This document shows positions 5,225-5,253 of a stretch of DNA of 5,253 nt, in pieces (position 1 is the first letter of the stretch; each line of letters opens with the position of its first letter). The notes under the pieces were generated by a model. The model was not told where the DNA came from, did no database searches, and was given only the letters and a program-made list of their open reading frames with translations. The position numbers and the translations under genes were made by a program. Source of the DNA: Clostridiales bacterium. GTDB lineage: Bacteria; Bacillota_A; Clostridia; Christensenellales; Aristaeellaceae. Location of the stretch: NCBI GenBank assembly GCA_012514855.1, contig JAAYZL010000350.1, positions 1-5,253 of the forward strand. The letters are read 5' to 3'.

Positions 5225-5253
5225 TTGACATGCCTCCTTTCTATTTCTGGTCA

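Larger units (their letters stand above)
4932..5253. other. AT-richer tail without a confident gene
   Basis: Composition falls to about 44% GC by hand count, against more than 60% in the six genes before it, and the change occurs within some tens of bases after the yjbQ stop. Neither strand carries a reading frame with a recognisable family. The stretch holds a GTCATTG direct repeat (4960-4966 and 4978-4984), a tandem TGACC (4965-4974), two inverted repeats (around 5091-5106 and 5145-5160), and a possible tiny minus-strand reading frame at 5141-5224. It may be horizontally acquired DNA, a decayed gene or a mobile-element remnant. No transposase, tRNA or known RNA is recognisable. Confidence 0.7.

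Overview
The window is a stretch of a GC-rich bacterial genome (coding part well over 60% GC by eye). It carries one plus-strand operon-like run of six genes, from base 1 to 4931, followed by a 322-base AT-richer tail (about 44% GC by hand count) with no clear gene. The short lysine-rich signal peptide of the binding protein, strong AGGAG-type ribosome binding sites at every internal start, and similarity in style to proteins of uncultured gut Clostridia suggest a high-GC member of the Clostridia (Christensenellales-like). No marker gene is present, so this placement is an inference.

Layout. Bases 1-795 hold the C-terminal part of an RbsC-type sugar ABC transporter permease, cut by the window start. 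Bases 848-1849 encode a periplasmic-type sugar-binding protein with a signal peptide but no lipobox cysteine. Bases 1935-2789 encode a TIM-barrel sugar isomerase/epimerase that most resembles FrlC (fructoselysine 3-epimerase). Bases 2825-3631 encode a PfkB-family kinase that most resembles FrlD (fructoselysine 6-kinase). Bases 3643-4503 encode a COG2159/ACMSD-type amidohydrolase in which the usual last metal-binding Asp is Asn. Bases 4500-4931 encode a YjbQ (UPF0047) protein that overlaps the amidohydrolase by four bases. The three longer spacers inside the run (796-847, 1850-1934, 2790-2824) each contain a perfect inverted repeat. The two tight junctions (11 bases, and a 4-base overlap) do not.

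How the genes may work together. The transporter would import a small sugar or sugar conjugate, the isomerase would epimerise it, the kinase would phosphorylate it, and the amidohydrolase and YjbQ would act on the same substrate or a product of it. The FrlC/FrlD resemblance points to Amadori-type (sugar-amine) compounds or a related ketose conjugate. The deglycase FrlB that normally finishes that pathway is not in the window. Either it lies upstream, outside the window, or the amidohydrolase/YjbQ pair does a different job in its place. This combination is the most interesting feature of the window.

The tail (4932-5253) changes base composition abruptly. It contains several inverted repeats and a possible minus-strand 27-residue lipoprotein-like reading frame with a good Shine-Dalgarno sequence. 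It may be foreign DNA or a remnant of a mobile element, but no transposase is visible.
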